Shown in pieces: positions 17,101 through 24,295 of a DNA stretch of 59,553 bases. Origin of the DNA: Caldifarciminota bacterium (GTDB lineage: Bacteria > Hydrothermota > Tepidihabitantia > SM23-42); the NCBI GenBank assembly GCA_020353055.1, contig CP070686.1, positions 2,060,433 to 2,119,985 on the forward strand. Direction: 5' to 3'. Positions within the stretch are counted from its first letter, which is position 1; the number at the start of each line of letters is the position of its first letter. The notes under the pieces are model-generated. The model made no database searches, was not told where the DNA came from, and saw nothing but the letters and a program-made list of their open reading frames with translations. The position numbers and the translations under genes are program-made.

Positions 17101-17245
17101 TGAGCACGATCATCATCGGAAAAGTAACATTCGGAAAGAGATCGACAGGCAAATTTGTGACCGAGATAAAACCAAACAGAATCACGGCCAAAAAGACCAT
17201 GGAAACCGACAACGGTCTTTTTATGGAAACGTCGGTCAGATTCAT
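14165..17245 (-). CDS. RND efflux transporter, AcrB/HAE1 type
   Basis: A 1026-residue inner-membrane pump of standard RND length, with twelve helices and two large periplasmic loops. The start MNLTDVSIKRPLSVSMVF is typical of the family. In TM4 the proton-relay motif reads GMVLDSAIVVFEAI: the first aspartate is kept while the second, as in AcrB VDDAIVV, is serine. The C-terminal half shows LLGVLLLGGIVVNNAIVYI and RMRPILMTA, both characteristic. It overlaps the adaptor gene by 4 bp and ends the tetR-led operon. It likely exports drugs, bile-type amphiphiles or envelope compounds; the substrate cannot be read. Confidence 0.95.
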   Translation of the reverse strand: MNLTDVSIKRPLSVSMVFLAVILFGFISVTNLPVDLFPNVTFPMMIVLTTYPGAGPEEIETQITEPLEQTLGTVNNIKKVTSTTSENISNILLEFEWGTDLDAASNDVRDRMGFILPYLPEDADYPMIFKFDISTQPVMMYNISGDIDPLELDQIADDIAERLQRVGGVAASYAMSGTMTEIQVILDPVKLQGTGITSDQVQQILQAQNINFPLGNVESGRKVYIVRTIGEYTNLAEIEKTVVGSNNGVPILLSQVAEVREQASEITSISRTNGVQSIWGIAQKRTDANSVNVGTALAKELENIKKDLPPGIKIDIMFNQADYITRSVTSTAQTLIMGAILAVIVLFLFLGSFRSTLYMAVAIPIAVFFALFFMYLFNMSLNIISLGGLTIAIGMVLDSAIVVFEAIFRHKEKGEDAAKAASTGAKEVGIAITASTLTTVAVFLPLLLVRGFASIFFQPLALTVTFALISSLVVALTIIPMLSVRFGKVKRSGFGEGLNNFYRKLEDTYSRLISWALNHRLIVILGTVAVFVISLMLIPFIGTELSPAVDQGEIIIEAEMPVGTNLWVTDSAVRQLEKIILEEVPEIDILSTSIGSGEGGFSSLFAATTGPHSAEIYLELVYREQRNRSVKEIQRDLRPKMTGIPGLKVKYATQQFSMFGGGKPIAIKILGYDFQKAKELSDLLMDTLRSVKGLVDLETSIAEGKPELRLIIDRQKAANFGLTPYQIGQVLRSRVEGIVASQYRRKGNEYNIKVMFDKEHHDDIKKISTMTITTPMGEVPIVNFVKDTIGVGPVKIEHEDNYRLVTVSGNIEGRDQGSVARDVQKILNTIPRPADFTIELSGGYEEQVNTFRDLLMVILLAIVLVYMIMVGQFESFREPFIIMFTIPLALIGVLWMLFFTGTTLNMQSLLGVLLLGGIVVNNAIVYITYANQLRRQEGLKCMDAVIEAGRVRMRPILMTAFTTSFGLIPMALGIGAGNELRAPMARSVIGGLMVATFLTLVFIPVLYTLFERKKDKACEVDLPKSK

Positions 17246-18129
17246 AGTTCGCTCCTCAAGATGGGCATGACTTTTTCACCGCCGGCAAGACGCTGCTGAC
17301 CGACGATGACCACACGCTCACCATCGTTGAGACCGCTGATGATCTCGGCATACTTGTCGCCAATCAATCCCGGTACAACATCCCGGCGTTCAGCGGTGCT
17401 GTCGCTCACTACAAAGAGATATCCGTCGAGAAGAGCATCACGCGGAACGACAATGACATCGCTCTTTTCGCCAAGATTGATGGTTATACGCGCAGTCATA
17501 CCTGGCCTTAGCACTTTCTTGGCATTATTCACCGAAGCTTTCACTCCGAGGGTACGTGTCATGGGGTCGACGACAGGCGTAAGTTCGGTGACGATTCCGG
17601 TAAATGACTGCCTGGGCATGGCGTCGATCCTGACCACAACTTTGTCATTTTTTCCAATGCATCCCATATTCGTTTCAGCGAGGTTGAATGAGACGTTTAC
17701 CCTTGAATAGTCCATTACTACGGCGACAGGCGCCTGCGGCGTGACCATGGAACCGACATCAACCATGACCTTGGCAATGTTCCCGCTTATCGGCGATTTG
17801 ATGAAACCTTCTTCATATTCGAAACCGATGGTTTCGTTGCGCATAGCCATTAGATTGTTATCTTTCGCGACGTAGGCCCCTTCTTTGACGAGTATTTGAG
17901 TGATCCTGCCCATCGTTTCAGGAAACACCTGTGCTGTTTTGACCGCCATTACGTTACCGAGAACCTCACAGGTGCTCTTCACATTGTCACGTTTTGCAGC
18001 CATTACTTCTACTGCGATGCTGGAAATGAATTCCTCGGATCTCTGATTACGCCTCGATGCTCCGATTCTCAGAAAAATTGCTGTGAGCACTATAACAACG
18101 ACGATAATAATAATCAACCATTTACGCAT
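17242..18129 (-). CDS. RND efflux periplasmic adaptor (membrane fusion protein)
   Basis: A 295-residue adaptor, short for the family. A single N-terminal transmembrane anchor (residues about 4-22) is followed by the biotinyl-lipoyl-like halves (GRITQILVKEGAYVAKDNNL, then FIKSPISGNIAKVMVDVG), a beta-barrel domain (VNVSFNLAETNMGCI, TAVVD-like VTELTPVVDPMTRTL) and a membrane-proximal end. The alpha-helical hairpin is nearly absent, which explains the length. AAGGAGG lies ahead of ATG 18129. It bridges the RND pump and the TolC-like channel of this operon. Confidence 0.92.
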   Translation of the reverse strand: MRKWLIIIIVVVIVLTAIFLRIGASRRNQRSEEFISSIAVEVMAAKRDNVKSTCEVLGNVMAVKTAQVFPETMGRITQILVKEGAYVAKDNNLMAMRNETIGFEYEEGFIKSPISGNIAKVMVDVGSMVTPQAPVAVVMDYSRVNVSFNLAETNMGCIGKNDKVVVRIDAMPRQSFTGIVTELTPVVDPMTRTLGVKASVNNAKKVLRPGMTARITINLGEKSDVIVVPRDALLDGYLFVVSDSTAERRDVVPGLIGDKYAEIISGLNDGERVVIVGQQRLAGGEKVMPILRSEL

Positions 18130-19401
18130 CTAATCCTCCTTACCAATTGCTTTGTGAATTTCGGCTAGCGCTGTGTTATGATTCTTGAGGGCCGTAAGAT
18201 AATTGACCTGTGCCTGGCGATATGCCAGTTCAGTATCAAGGACCTCCAGATTCGTCGCCAGCCCGCTCTTATATCTTGTCTCGATTATGTTGAATGCTTC
18301 TCTGGCTTGCCCTACGTTCTTCTCGGCCGCATCGATCGCCTCTTTTGCCGCAAGATAACTAAGATAGGCCGTCTTCACTTCGACAATGATCGCCCTTTCG
18401 AGATTCTCAAACGCAAGGCGTGCTTCTTTAAGCACCAGTCCAGCTTCACGGCTCTTATATAGGTTCTTGAATCCGGCAAAGAGAGGTAACTCGAAACCCA
18501 GGTTGAAAGTGAGACTCGACCCCCACTCATCGCCGGTGATGCTGAAAGGTTTAGTCCTTTCATAAGTGGCGCCACCTACAACTGAGGGGAGATTCGCGCG
18601 GCGGGCAATGGCCTGAGACAATTGGGCGATTTTTTCGGTCTTCTTTAGATTCTTCAATTCTACCCGGTTCCTGACGGCATCATTGATCAGTTGCTCAAGA
18701 GAAAAGTCTTCCTCGATCATCTTCAGCTCGCCAGCGAGAGAAAATTCTGTTGCCAGGTCCATGCCCAATAGAAGTTTGAATCCTTCCCGGGCGACATTTA
18801 AAGCATTCTCAGATTGAATAATTTGAGGTTTCAGATTCTCGACCTGTACTTGGGCACGCAGCAGGTCGAAGCGAGAGACCAGACCTGCCTTGAATCGGGT
18901 TTCGACCGACGCTGAGAACCGTTCGAGCTGGTCGAGACTGGCACGTGTCTGCTTTGTGTATTCCTCGAGCACCAGCAACCCGTAAAAAGCGTCAGTTACT
19001 GAATACCTGATTTCTTGTTGTTTTCGTACTAGACTCAGTTCAGCAATATCACTGGCCAGATCTGAAATTTTGTATGCATTGTAGAGTTTGCCCCAGGTGA
19101 AGAGTACTTGCTGTAGTGAAACCCGAAGTCCGTAGTTCTCATTGCTACCAAATGGTATTGGTATGCTGTCGAATTCAATGACCGGAACATCGGTTATATA
19201 GGCGAAATAACCACTGGCAGTAACCTGCGGATAAAAACTGGAAATCGCCTGCCCCACTTGCTGTTGTGATTTCTCATAAGCGATCGTCAATTGTGCGATC
19301 TCGGGATTGTTCTGTAGGGCAAAATCTATTGCCTCTTCCACAGTGAAGCTCAATGTATCAGCACCTGTCATGCTGAGGAATAAGGCTAAAATTGCCAACA
19401 T
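18130..19401 (-). CDS. TolC-family outer membrane efflux protein
   Basis: A 423-residue outer-membrane channel protein. The signal peptide is about residues 1-15 (LSMTGAD). The two repeated OEP domains show the usual pattern: AIDFALQNNPEIAQL at the start, long heptad-like helices (ALDQLERFSASVETRFKAG as RASLDQLERF and VETRFKAGLVS), and the second copy ETRYKSGLATNLEVLD near the end. TTAGGAGG precedes the ATG. It forms the exit duct for the RND pump encoded downstream. Confidence 0.93.
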   Translation of the reverse strand: MLAILALFLSMTGADTLSFTVEEAIDFALQNNPEIAQLTIAYEKSQQQVGQAISSFYPQVTASGYFAYITDVPVIEFDSIPIPFGSNENYGLRVSLQQVLFTWGKLYNAYKISDLASDIAELSLVRKQQEIRYSVTDAFYGLLVLEEYTKQTRASLDQLERFSASVETRFKAGLVSRFDLLRAQVQVENLKPQIIQSENALNVAREGFKLLLGMDLATEFSLAGELKMIEEDFSLEQLINDAVRNRVELKNLKKTEKIAQLSQAIARRANLPSVVGGATYERTKPFSITGDEWGSSLTFNLGFELPLFAGFKNLYKSREAGLVLKEARLAFENLERAIIVEVKTAYLSYLAAKEAIDAAEKNVGQAREAFNIIETRYKSGLATNLEVLDTELAYRQAQVNYLTALKNHNTALAEIHKAIGKED

Positions 19402-19459
19402 TATTACCTCCTAAACTGATGGTTTGTCTGTAATTCAGAGCCGAAGATGGAAGAAATAC

Positions 19460-20044
19460 TCATAAAGGCAGTATGAACTTTATGCCGACACCATTTTCCC
19501 ATATCTTGTCATCCTTGTCGAAAAACCCGTACTTATTGATATCTGTACTGGCGATGTAGTTGTAGCGCATTGCATATTCGATTCCCAAATATTTCATCGG
19601 TCTGATTTGGAGCGTAAGTCCGCCGACAAAACCGATGTCGGTATCTTCAACGGTATCACCGGTGGGCAGGACGATAATCTCATCATCATAGAGTCCCCGC
19701 CAGAAGTAGAGGCCGAGACCCGTTTCTATAGATAACCGCATCCATGGTGTCTTCAAGAAAGGGAGAATATCAAAACTCGCACAAAGGCTCAGTGGTGTGT
19801 ATTCCCACGCATAAGGTCCTTGTTCAGCCGGTGCGTCGTACCGTAGCATTGTACCGCGCAGTTTCAAACCGATATGCGGTATGATATTATTGATACCTAT
19901 TTCACCACCTATGTTCCATTTCCCTATGGATTCTGTCGTATCCTGGAAAAGAAGGTACGAAGAATAGTTCGGGCCTACGAAGATTTCGACTTTTTCACTT
20001 CTCGGGAACAGAGATGTTAATATCAAAAGACCTGATAAGAACAT
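19460..20044 (-). CDS. Small outer-membrane beta-barrel protein
   Basis: A 194-residue exported protein. It has a short signal peptide and then alternating amphipathic strands (VEIFVGPNYSSYLL, GLKLRGTMLRYD, LQIRPMKYLGIEYAMRYNY) and ends in a short hydrophobic strand, GVGIKFILPL. This is the layout of 8- to 10-stranded outer-membrane barrels. GGAGG lies eight bases ahead of the ATG. It sits between tetR and the TolC-like gene. A role in efflux is possible from context only; it has no known efflux motif. Confidence 0.75.
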   Translation of the reverse strand: MFLSGLLILTSLFPRSEKVEIFVGPNYSSYLLFQDTTESIGKWNIGGEIGINNIIPHIGLKLRGTMLRYDAPAEQGPYAWEYTPLSLCASFDILPFLKTPWMRLSIETGLGLYFWRGLYDDEIIVLPTGDTVEDTDIGFVGGLTLQIRPMKYLGIEYAMRYNYIASTDINKYGFFDKDDKIWENGVGIKFILPL

Positions 20045-20049
20045 ACTAA

Positions 20050-20640
20050 CTACCTCCTTTTATTCAATCCTTCAAAAAATAACTCAAGTATACTCTCTGT
20101 TTTGATCACATCATTTGTAAGGTAAGAACTACTGAAAAAAATTGCCCGTATCGTGCTGAGAAAGTGAAATGCCGCAAGTTTTGGATCTACGTTACGGAAT
20201 TCATCGTTTTCTATGCCCTCTCTGATAATACGGCTGATTATCTCGATCATGGCTGAGACTTTTGGCTGTACCGTTGTATTGATCTTCTTAAGGGTTTTGC
20301 CCGTCAGCGTGAGGTTCTCAAATGTGAACGGCATGTAATCAGTACGAAGATGTACTATGTAGCTGACGAAATCATTCGTGATCCGGTGCATTTTTTCGCT
20401 CGGTGTGCCGGGTGATTTTTCAACCTCGCCGAGCATATCCAGCGCACTAGTGAAGTGTTCTTCCACTGTGGCGATATAGAGGTCCTGTTTGTTCTTGAAA
20501 TACAGATAAACAGTTCCTTTGGCAACGCCGGTCGCGCCGGCGATGTCATCTACCGTGGTTTTATAGAAACCCTTGTGCGCGAATATCCGGAGGGCATTCT
20601 TTATAATTTTGTCCCGTGTTATCGATTCTTTTTTCCTCAT
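20050..20640 (-). CDS. TetR-family repressor of the efflux operon
   Basis: A 196-residue regulator. The N-terminal helix-turn-helix is classical: ALRIFAHKGFYKTTVDDIA, then GVAKGTVYLYFKNKQDL. The rest is an all-helical ligand domain with no recognisable pocket. ATG 20640 is preferred over GTG 20646 because AGGTG then has workable spacing. It is the first gene of a five-gene operon that encodes a complete tripartite pump. A perfect 28-bp palindrome lies over the -10 box just upstream, so it should repress itself and the pump until an inducer binds. Confidence 0.93.
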   Translation of the reverse strand: MRKKESITRDKIIKNALRIFAHKGFYKTTVDDIAGATGVAKGTVYLYFKNKQDLYIATVEEHFTSALDMLGEVEKSPGTPSEKMHRITNDFVSYIVHLRTDYMPFTFENLTLTGKTLKKINTTVQPKVSAMIEIISRIIREGIENDEFRNVDPKLAAFHFLSTIRAIFFSSSYLTNDVIKTESILELFFEGLNKRR

Positions 20641-20683
20641 AATCACCTAAGTAACCATTTGACCAATATCTTGGGGAATGGTT

Positions 20684-20711
20684 TATAATGACTGACTAGT
20701 CAGTCATTATA
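20684..20711. promoter_or_regulatory. TetR-type palindromic operator
   Basis: A perfect 28-bp palindrome centred on ACTAGT. Each half reads TATAATGACTGACT. It overlaps the -10 box of the tetR promoter, so a bound dimer would block RNA polymerase. Confidence 0.85.
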
Positions 20712-20733
20712 TATATTACGCACCAATTGTCAA
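20706..20733 (-). promoter_or_regulatory. Consensus promoter of the tetR-efflux operon
   Basis: On the minus strand: TTGACA (20733-20728), 16 bp, TATAAT (20711-20706). Both boxes match the consensus exactly. Confidence 0.85.
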
Positions 20734-20749
20734 GAAGTTTCATGGCATG

Positions 20750-20870
20750 CGTTACTTTCGTTATTCTCGCTGATTGCGTTATTCCCGTTAATATGGATGG
20801 GGTAAGTTAGAGATTTGTGCCTTTTTTAATGAAACCCCGTTCCTCGCTGCTTTCGAACGAGGGGCCTCAA
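20750..20870. repeat. Interspersed repeat of about 120 bp, copy 1
   Basis: Starts CGTTACTTTCGTTATTCTCG and runs through GGTAAGTTAGAGATT to a CCTCAA end. A diverged copy in the same orientation lies at 58550-58668. It shows no coding potential. Confidence 0.6.
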
Positions 20871-20910
20871 GTTCGCAGCTACATCGAAGATTCCCATTCA
20901 AAGATAGCCC

Positions 20911-20963
20911 GGGACACTGAATTTTGTGTTCAAATCAATGATTTGTGCAAAATTCGTGTTGAC
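20911..20963. repeat. Palindromic repeat of about 52 bp, copy 1
   Basis: GGGACACTGAATTTTGTG, then CAAATCAATGATTTG, then CAAAATTCGTGTTGAC: a long imperfect hairpin. A second copy lies at 50409-50460. The -35 box of the crp-like gene starts inside its right edge. Confidence 0.65.
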
Positions 20964-20986
20964 ATTGCATCGATTTGATATAGAAT
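20959..20986 (+). promoter_or_regulatory. Promoter of the crp-like gene
   Basis: TTGACA (20959-20964), 16 bp, TAGAAT (20981-20986). AAGGAGG follows before ATG 21005. Confidence 0.7.
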
Positions 20987-21004
20987 AGTACTTAAGGAGG
21001 AAAG

Positions 21005-21637
21005 ATGGCGGAAGGCATGGAGAAGCAACTGCAGCCAGGGGATGTATTGTTTAATGAAGGTGACCGTGGAGAAATAATGTATCTCATTCGAGAAGGGAAG
21101 ATCAAGATCACCAAAGGAAAGGGAGATGAGGAAAAGACATTGGCGGTGTTGAAAGAGGGGGATTTCTTTGGCGAGATGGCAATTATCGATGGTTCACCAC
21201 GCTCGGCAGGAGCAGTCGCGGTGACTCCAGTATCACTCCTTGTAATCGATAAGGAATCATTCAAGGACAAGTTGCGCGAGAATCCGCTCATCGAATATGT
21301 GCTTGAAACTCTAACACGACGCCTCAGGAACGCTGACGAGCAAATAAGGCTTCTCACGATAAAGAGTGAGGAGCGGAGGGTTTTGGCGCACATCATTACG
21401 AAGGCCAAGGAGACCGGTCGTGAAACAGAGGGGGGAACTGAAATTACGCCGTTTTCTTTCGAGAGTCTTGCCAACATAACCGGTATCAGCGAGAGCAAAG
21501 TAAAAGATTACGTTAACAAGCTGATTCAGGTTAGTCTCGTTACACTGCGTGAAAACAGTTTGATAATAAGGGGTGTGGGTGACCTAGATGATTATCTTCG
21601 ATATATTGCATTGAAAGAGAAGTTTGAGAAGATATAA
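21005..21637 (+). CDS. Crp/Fnr-family transcriptional regulator
   Basis: A 210-residue regulator. The N-terminal cyclic-nucleotide-binding fold (residues about 5-115) shows GDVLFNEGDRGEIMYLIREG and FFGEMAIIDGSPRSAGAVA, close to the cAMP-pocket signature. A dimer helix follows, and a C-terminal winged helix (about 145-205) has FESLANITGISESKVKDY. No cysteine cluster for an iron-sulfur centre is seen, so it is not FNR-like. AAGGAGG precedes the ATG. It leads a run of housekeeping genes 25 bp or less apart and may be co-transcribed with prfA. Ligand and targets are unknown. Confidence 0.9.
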   Translation: MAEGMEKQLQPGDVLFNEGDRGEIMYLIREGKIKITKGKGDEEKTLAVLKEGDFFGEMAIIDGSPRSAGAVAVTPVSLLVIDKESFKDKLRENPLIEYVLETLTRRLRNADEQIRLLTIKSEERRVLAHIITKAKETGRETEGGTEITPFSFESLANITGISESKVKDYVNKLIQVSLVTLRENSLIIRGVGDLDDYLRYIALKEKFEKI

Positions 21638-21662
21638 CACCCCCTAGTCCAAAGATAAAAAA

Positions 21663-22718
21663 ATGCCGATACAGACTCAAGGAAGGCGTTCTATTGAATT
21701 AAGGCTCGAGGAACTGAGCAAGAAGATGGCTTCGGCCGAGGTTCTGAAAGACCCGAGGAATTACGCCAACATTTCCCGTGAATATAAAAGGTTAGAGCAC
21801 CTTGTGCAGAAATATGAAGAGTACGATAGATTGGACGATGAGATCAGCGGGGTGAAAGAATTATTGAGCAGTCCGGAAACAGAGCTGAGGGACGTTGCGG
21901 AAAAGGAACTGGCACTGCTTGAGAAAAGGCTTGCCATGGTCAGGGACGAAATTGATGATATGTCAAATCCTGACTACGAGGAATTTCAGAAAAACTGTAT
22001 TGTTGAAATAAGAGCAGGAGCAGGTGGCGCAGAAGCGTCCTTATTTGCATCGGATCTGTTCAGAATGTATCAAAAATATACAGAGAACCACGGATTCAAA
22101 TCTGAGATACTTTCCTCCCATCCAAGCGAGATCGGGGGGTTCAAAGAGATAATTTTTTTGATTTCCGGCGCGAATGCATTTCGTCTGTTCCGGTTCGAGA
22201 AAGGTGTACACCGCGTCCAGCGCATTCCCAAGACAGAAGCAGGCGGCAGGATTCATACCTCGACCGCGACCGTTGCGGTACTTCCTGAAGTCGAAGAAAC
22301 ACAACTGGCGATAGATCCTAATGACTTGCGTGTCGATACTTTTCGGGCTGGAGGTCACGGTGGGCAGAATGTTAACAAAGTTTCGTCTGCAGTCCGGTTG
22401 ACCCATTTGCCTACCGGCATGGTCGTGGTGTGCCAGGACGAGCGGTCTCAGCATAAGAACCGTGAAAAGGCCATGAAGATCCTGCGTGCACGACTGGCCG
22501 AAGCCGAACAGGAGAAGAGAGATGCTGAGATCCATGAGCAGCGGCAGAAGCAGGTTGGAACCGGCGACCGCAGTGAAAAAATAAGAACCTACAACTTTCC
22601 GCAAAATCGGATAACTGATCATCGTATCGGGTTGACCCTGTACAATCTTGAAAATGTGATGGATGGTGATTTGGACGAAATCATATCCAAACTCGAGGAA
22701 TATGAGAGAACTAATTGA
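21663..22718 (+). CDS. prfA: Peptide chain release factor 1
   Basis: Releases the finished peptide at UAA and UAG. It has 351 residues, close to the usual 355-360. The catalytic GGQ is in AGGHGGQNVNKVSSAV. The stop-codon recognition motif of RF1 (P-x-T) is present as PKT in VQRIPKTEAGGRIHTS; PAT or PVT is commoner. An N-terminal coiled-coil domain precedes. The start at 21663 has no clear Shine-Dalgarno, so the exact N-terminus is uncertain. It overlaps prmC, its modifying enzyme, by 17 bp. Confidence 0.96.
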   Translation: MPIQTQGRRSIELRLEELSKKMASAEVLKDPRNYANISREYKRLEHLVQKYEEYDRLDDEISGVKELLSSPETELRDVAEKELALLEKRLAMVRDEIDDMSNPDYEEFQKNCIVEIRAGAGGAEASLFASDLFRMYQKYTENHGFKSEILSSHPSEIGGFKEIIFLISGANAFRLFRFEKGVHRVQRIPKTEAGGRIHTSTATVAVLPEVEETQLAIDPNDLRVDTFRAGGHGGQNVNKVSSAVRLTHLPTGMVVVCQDERSQHKNREKAMKILRARLAEAEQEKRDAEIHEQRQKQVGTGDRSEKIRTYNFPQNRITDHRIGLTLYNLENVMDGDLDEIISKLEEYERTN

Positions 22719-23511
22719 AACCGTAAGCAGGGAATTGGCGACAGACTCCGATTCTGCGGCGTCCGTCATTGCTGCTCTTCTGGGGCGGAAGCGGTATGAA
22801 GTGTACATGAAGGGTGAGATCGGTGATTGCATTCGTGCAAAAGTCTTGTCGCAGTTGCGACAAATGAAAAAAGGTAAGCCTATTGAATACATTACGAGGA
22901 CCGTACAATTCAGAGATCATGTTTTGAGAATTGACCCCGGAGTCTTCATTCCGAGGACAGAAACCGAATACCTGATAGAGATGATCCACAATAGGTTGCG
23001 CAATCATCCCAAACGAATTCTTGAGATCGGAATAGGCTGCGGTGTGATTAGCATAGCACTTGCATCAGTGTATCCGAACGCCTGCATTATTGCCACCGAT
23101 GTTTCTGCCCAGGCGATCGCTAATGCCCGACAGAACATTATGGACCAGGCGTTAGAACGGAGAATTAATTTGGTCCAGTGCAGCATGTACGACTGCATCG
23201 CAGACGAATTTGATTTAATCGTTTCCAACCCGCCATACATACCACGGCCGCGCTTGAACCGGCTGCCCAGGAGTGTCAGGAAATTCGAACCTATACTCGC
23301 ACTCGATGGGGGTGTACATGGCGTCGAATTCACGCAGCGATTAATATTAGAAGGAAAGGAATGTCTGTCAGACGATGGAGTTATGGTTTTTGAAATCGAC
23401 GATGATGCGGTTGCTGCACTCACGAGATTCCTGGATGACCATGGCATTGATTCATTCTTTTTCTTGAAGGATTTGTTTGGCCGTAGCCGATATCTTTTCA
23501 TTGGAGCGTGA
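22702..23511 (+). CDS. prmC: Release factor glutamine methyltransferase
   Basis: Methylates the glutamine of the GGQ motif of RF1 and RF2 using S-adenosylmethionine. It has 269 residues. The N-terminal helical domain ends near PIEYITRTVQF. The SAM site is ILEIGIGCGVISIALA, and the substrate-side NPPY motif occurs as VSNPPYIP. ATG 22702 is chosen because upstream codons only overlap prfA. The pairing prfA-prmC is a classic arrangement. Confidence 0.95.
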   Translation: MRELIETVSRELATDSDSAASVIAALLGRKRYEVYMKGEIGDCIRAKVLSQLRQMKKGKPIEYITRTVQFRDHVLRIDPGVFIPRTETEYLIEMIHNRLRNHPKRILEIGIGCGVISIALASVYPNACIIATDVSAQAIANARQNIMDQALERRINLVQCSMYDCIADEFDLIVSNPPYIPRPRLNRLPRSVRKFEPILALDGGVHGVEFTQRLILEGKECLSDDGVMVFEIDDDAVAALTRFLDDHGIDSFFFLKDLFGRSRYLFIGA

Positions 23512-23512
23512 G

Positions 23513-24295
23513 ATGAGGAAAGCCAGAATAATTGTCAATAAGAAGAAACCGCAGGCCAAGAGGAACCTGGAATTAGCTGAGCAGGTATTGCTGGCAAAAG
23601 GATTCAAGATCTCGGAAGAGCCAGATTTTATCGTCGCCCTGGGCGGTGATGGTACTCTGCTGGCTGCAGCGAATACATACGGGCGAAAGGGAATTCCTAT
23701 TCTGGGCGTGAACATTGGAAGCCTTGGTTTTCTCACCAATGTTACTTTCAGGGAGTTGCCGAATACCTTGGTTGAGATTGTTGAGAAAAAATTCACTATC
23801 GAAAAACGGATGGTGATGAAAGCAGTGTTTGACGGTAATACATTCTATGCGCTCAATGATTTTACTATTAGTACACGCGTACCAGGACGTGTCGTTGAAT
23901 TTTCGGCCGTGATCAACAAGGAGTATGTATGCCGTTTTATTGCCGACGGTATAATCATTGCGACTCCAACCGGCTCGACCGCGTATTCGCTCGCGACCGG
24001 AGGACCGATATTACTTCCTGATACCGAGGCGATAATAATGACCCCGATTGCGCCGCACACACTGTCGGTGAGACCGCTTGTTCTGCCCGCGTCGAACCGG
24101 ATAGAGATACAAATAGGCAAGAAGGGCAGTGCGGTTTTAGTGGCGGACGGTCAGAGATGCAAGTTGATGCGAAGAAGTCATAGTATATTTTTTGAAAAAG
24201 CAAATTATCACGTGAACTTAATAAAACCATTACATACGACCTTCTTCACGACGCTCCGTGAGAAAATGCAGTGGGGTGGAAGAGAAGATGCTTAG
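23513..24295 (+). CDS. nadK: NAD kinase
   Basis: Phosphorylates NAD to NADP. It has 260 residues. The signature GGDGTLLAAAN lies near residue 45 and the NAD-binding FIADGIIIATPTGSTAYSLA near 145; both are intact. ATG 23513 starts one base after the prmC stop (TGA at 23509-23511) and gives the expected RKARIIVN N-terminus. An upstream TTG merely overlaps prmC. It overlaps recN by 8 bp. Confidence 0.95.
   Translation: MRKARIIVNKKKPQAKRNLELAEQVLLAKGFKISEEPDFIVALGGDGTLLAAANTYGRKGIPILGVNIGSLGFLTNVTFRELPNTLVEIVEKKFTIEKRMVMKAVFDGNTFYALNDFTISTRVPGRVVEFSAVINKEYVCRFIADGIIIATPTGSTAYSLATGGPILLPDTEAIIMTPIAPHTLSVRPLVLPASNRIEIQIGKKGSAVLVADGQRCKLMRRSHSIFFEKANYHVNLIKPLHTTFFTTLREKMQWGGREDA

Noticed and set aside
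22041-22892. 283-codon antisense frame over prfA/prmC
   Set aside because: Fully antisense to two well-identified genes, no promoter or Shine-Dalgarno.
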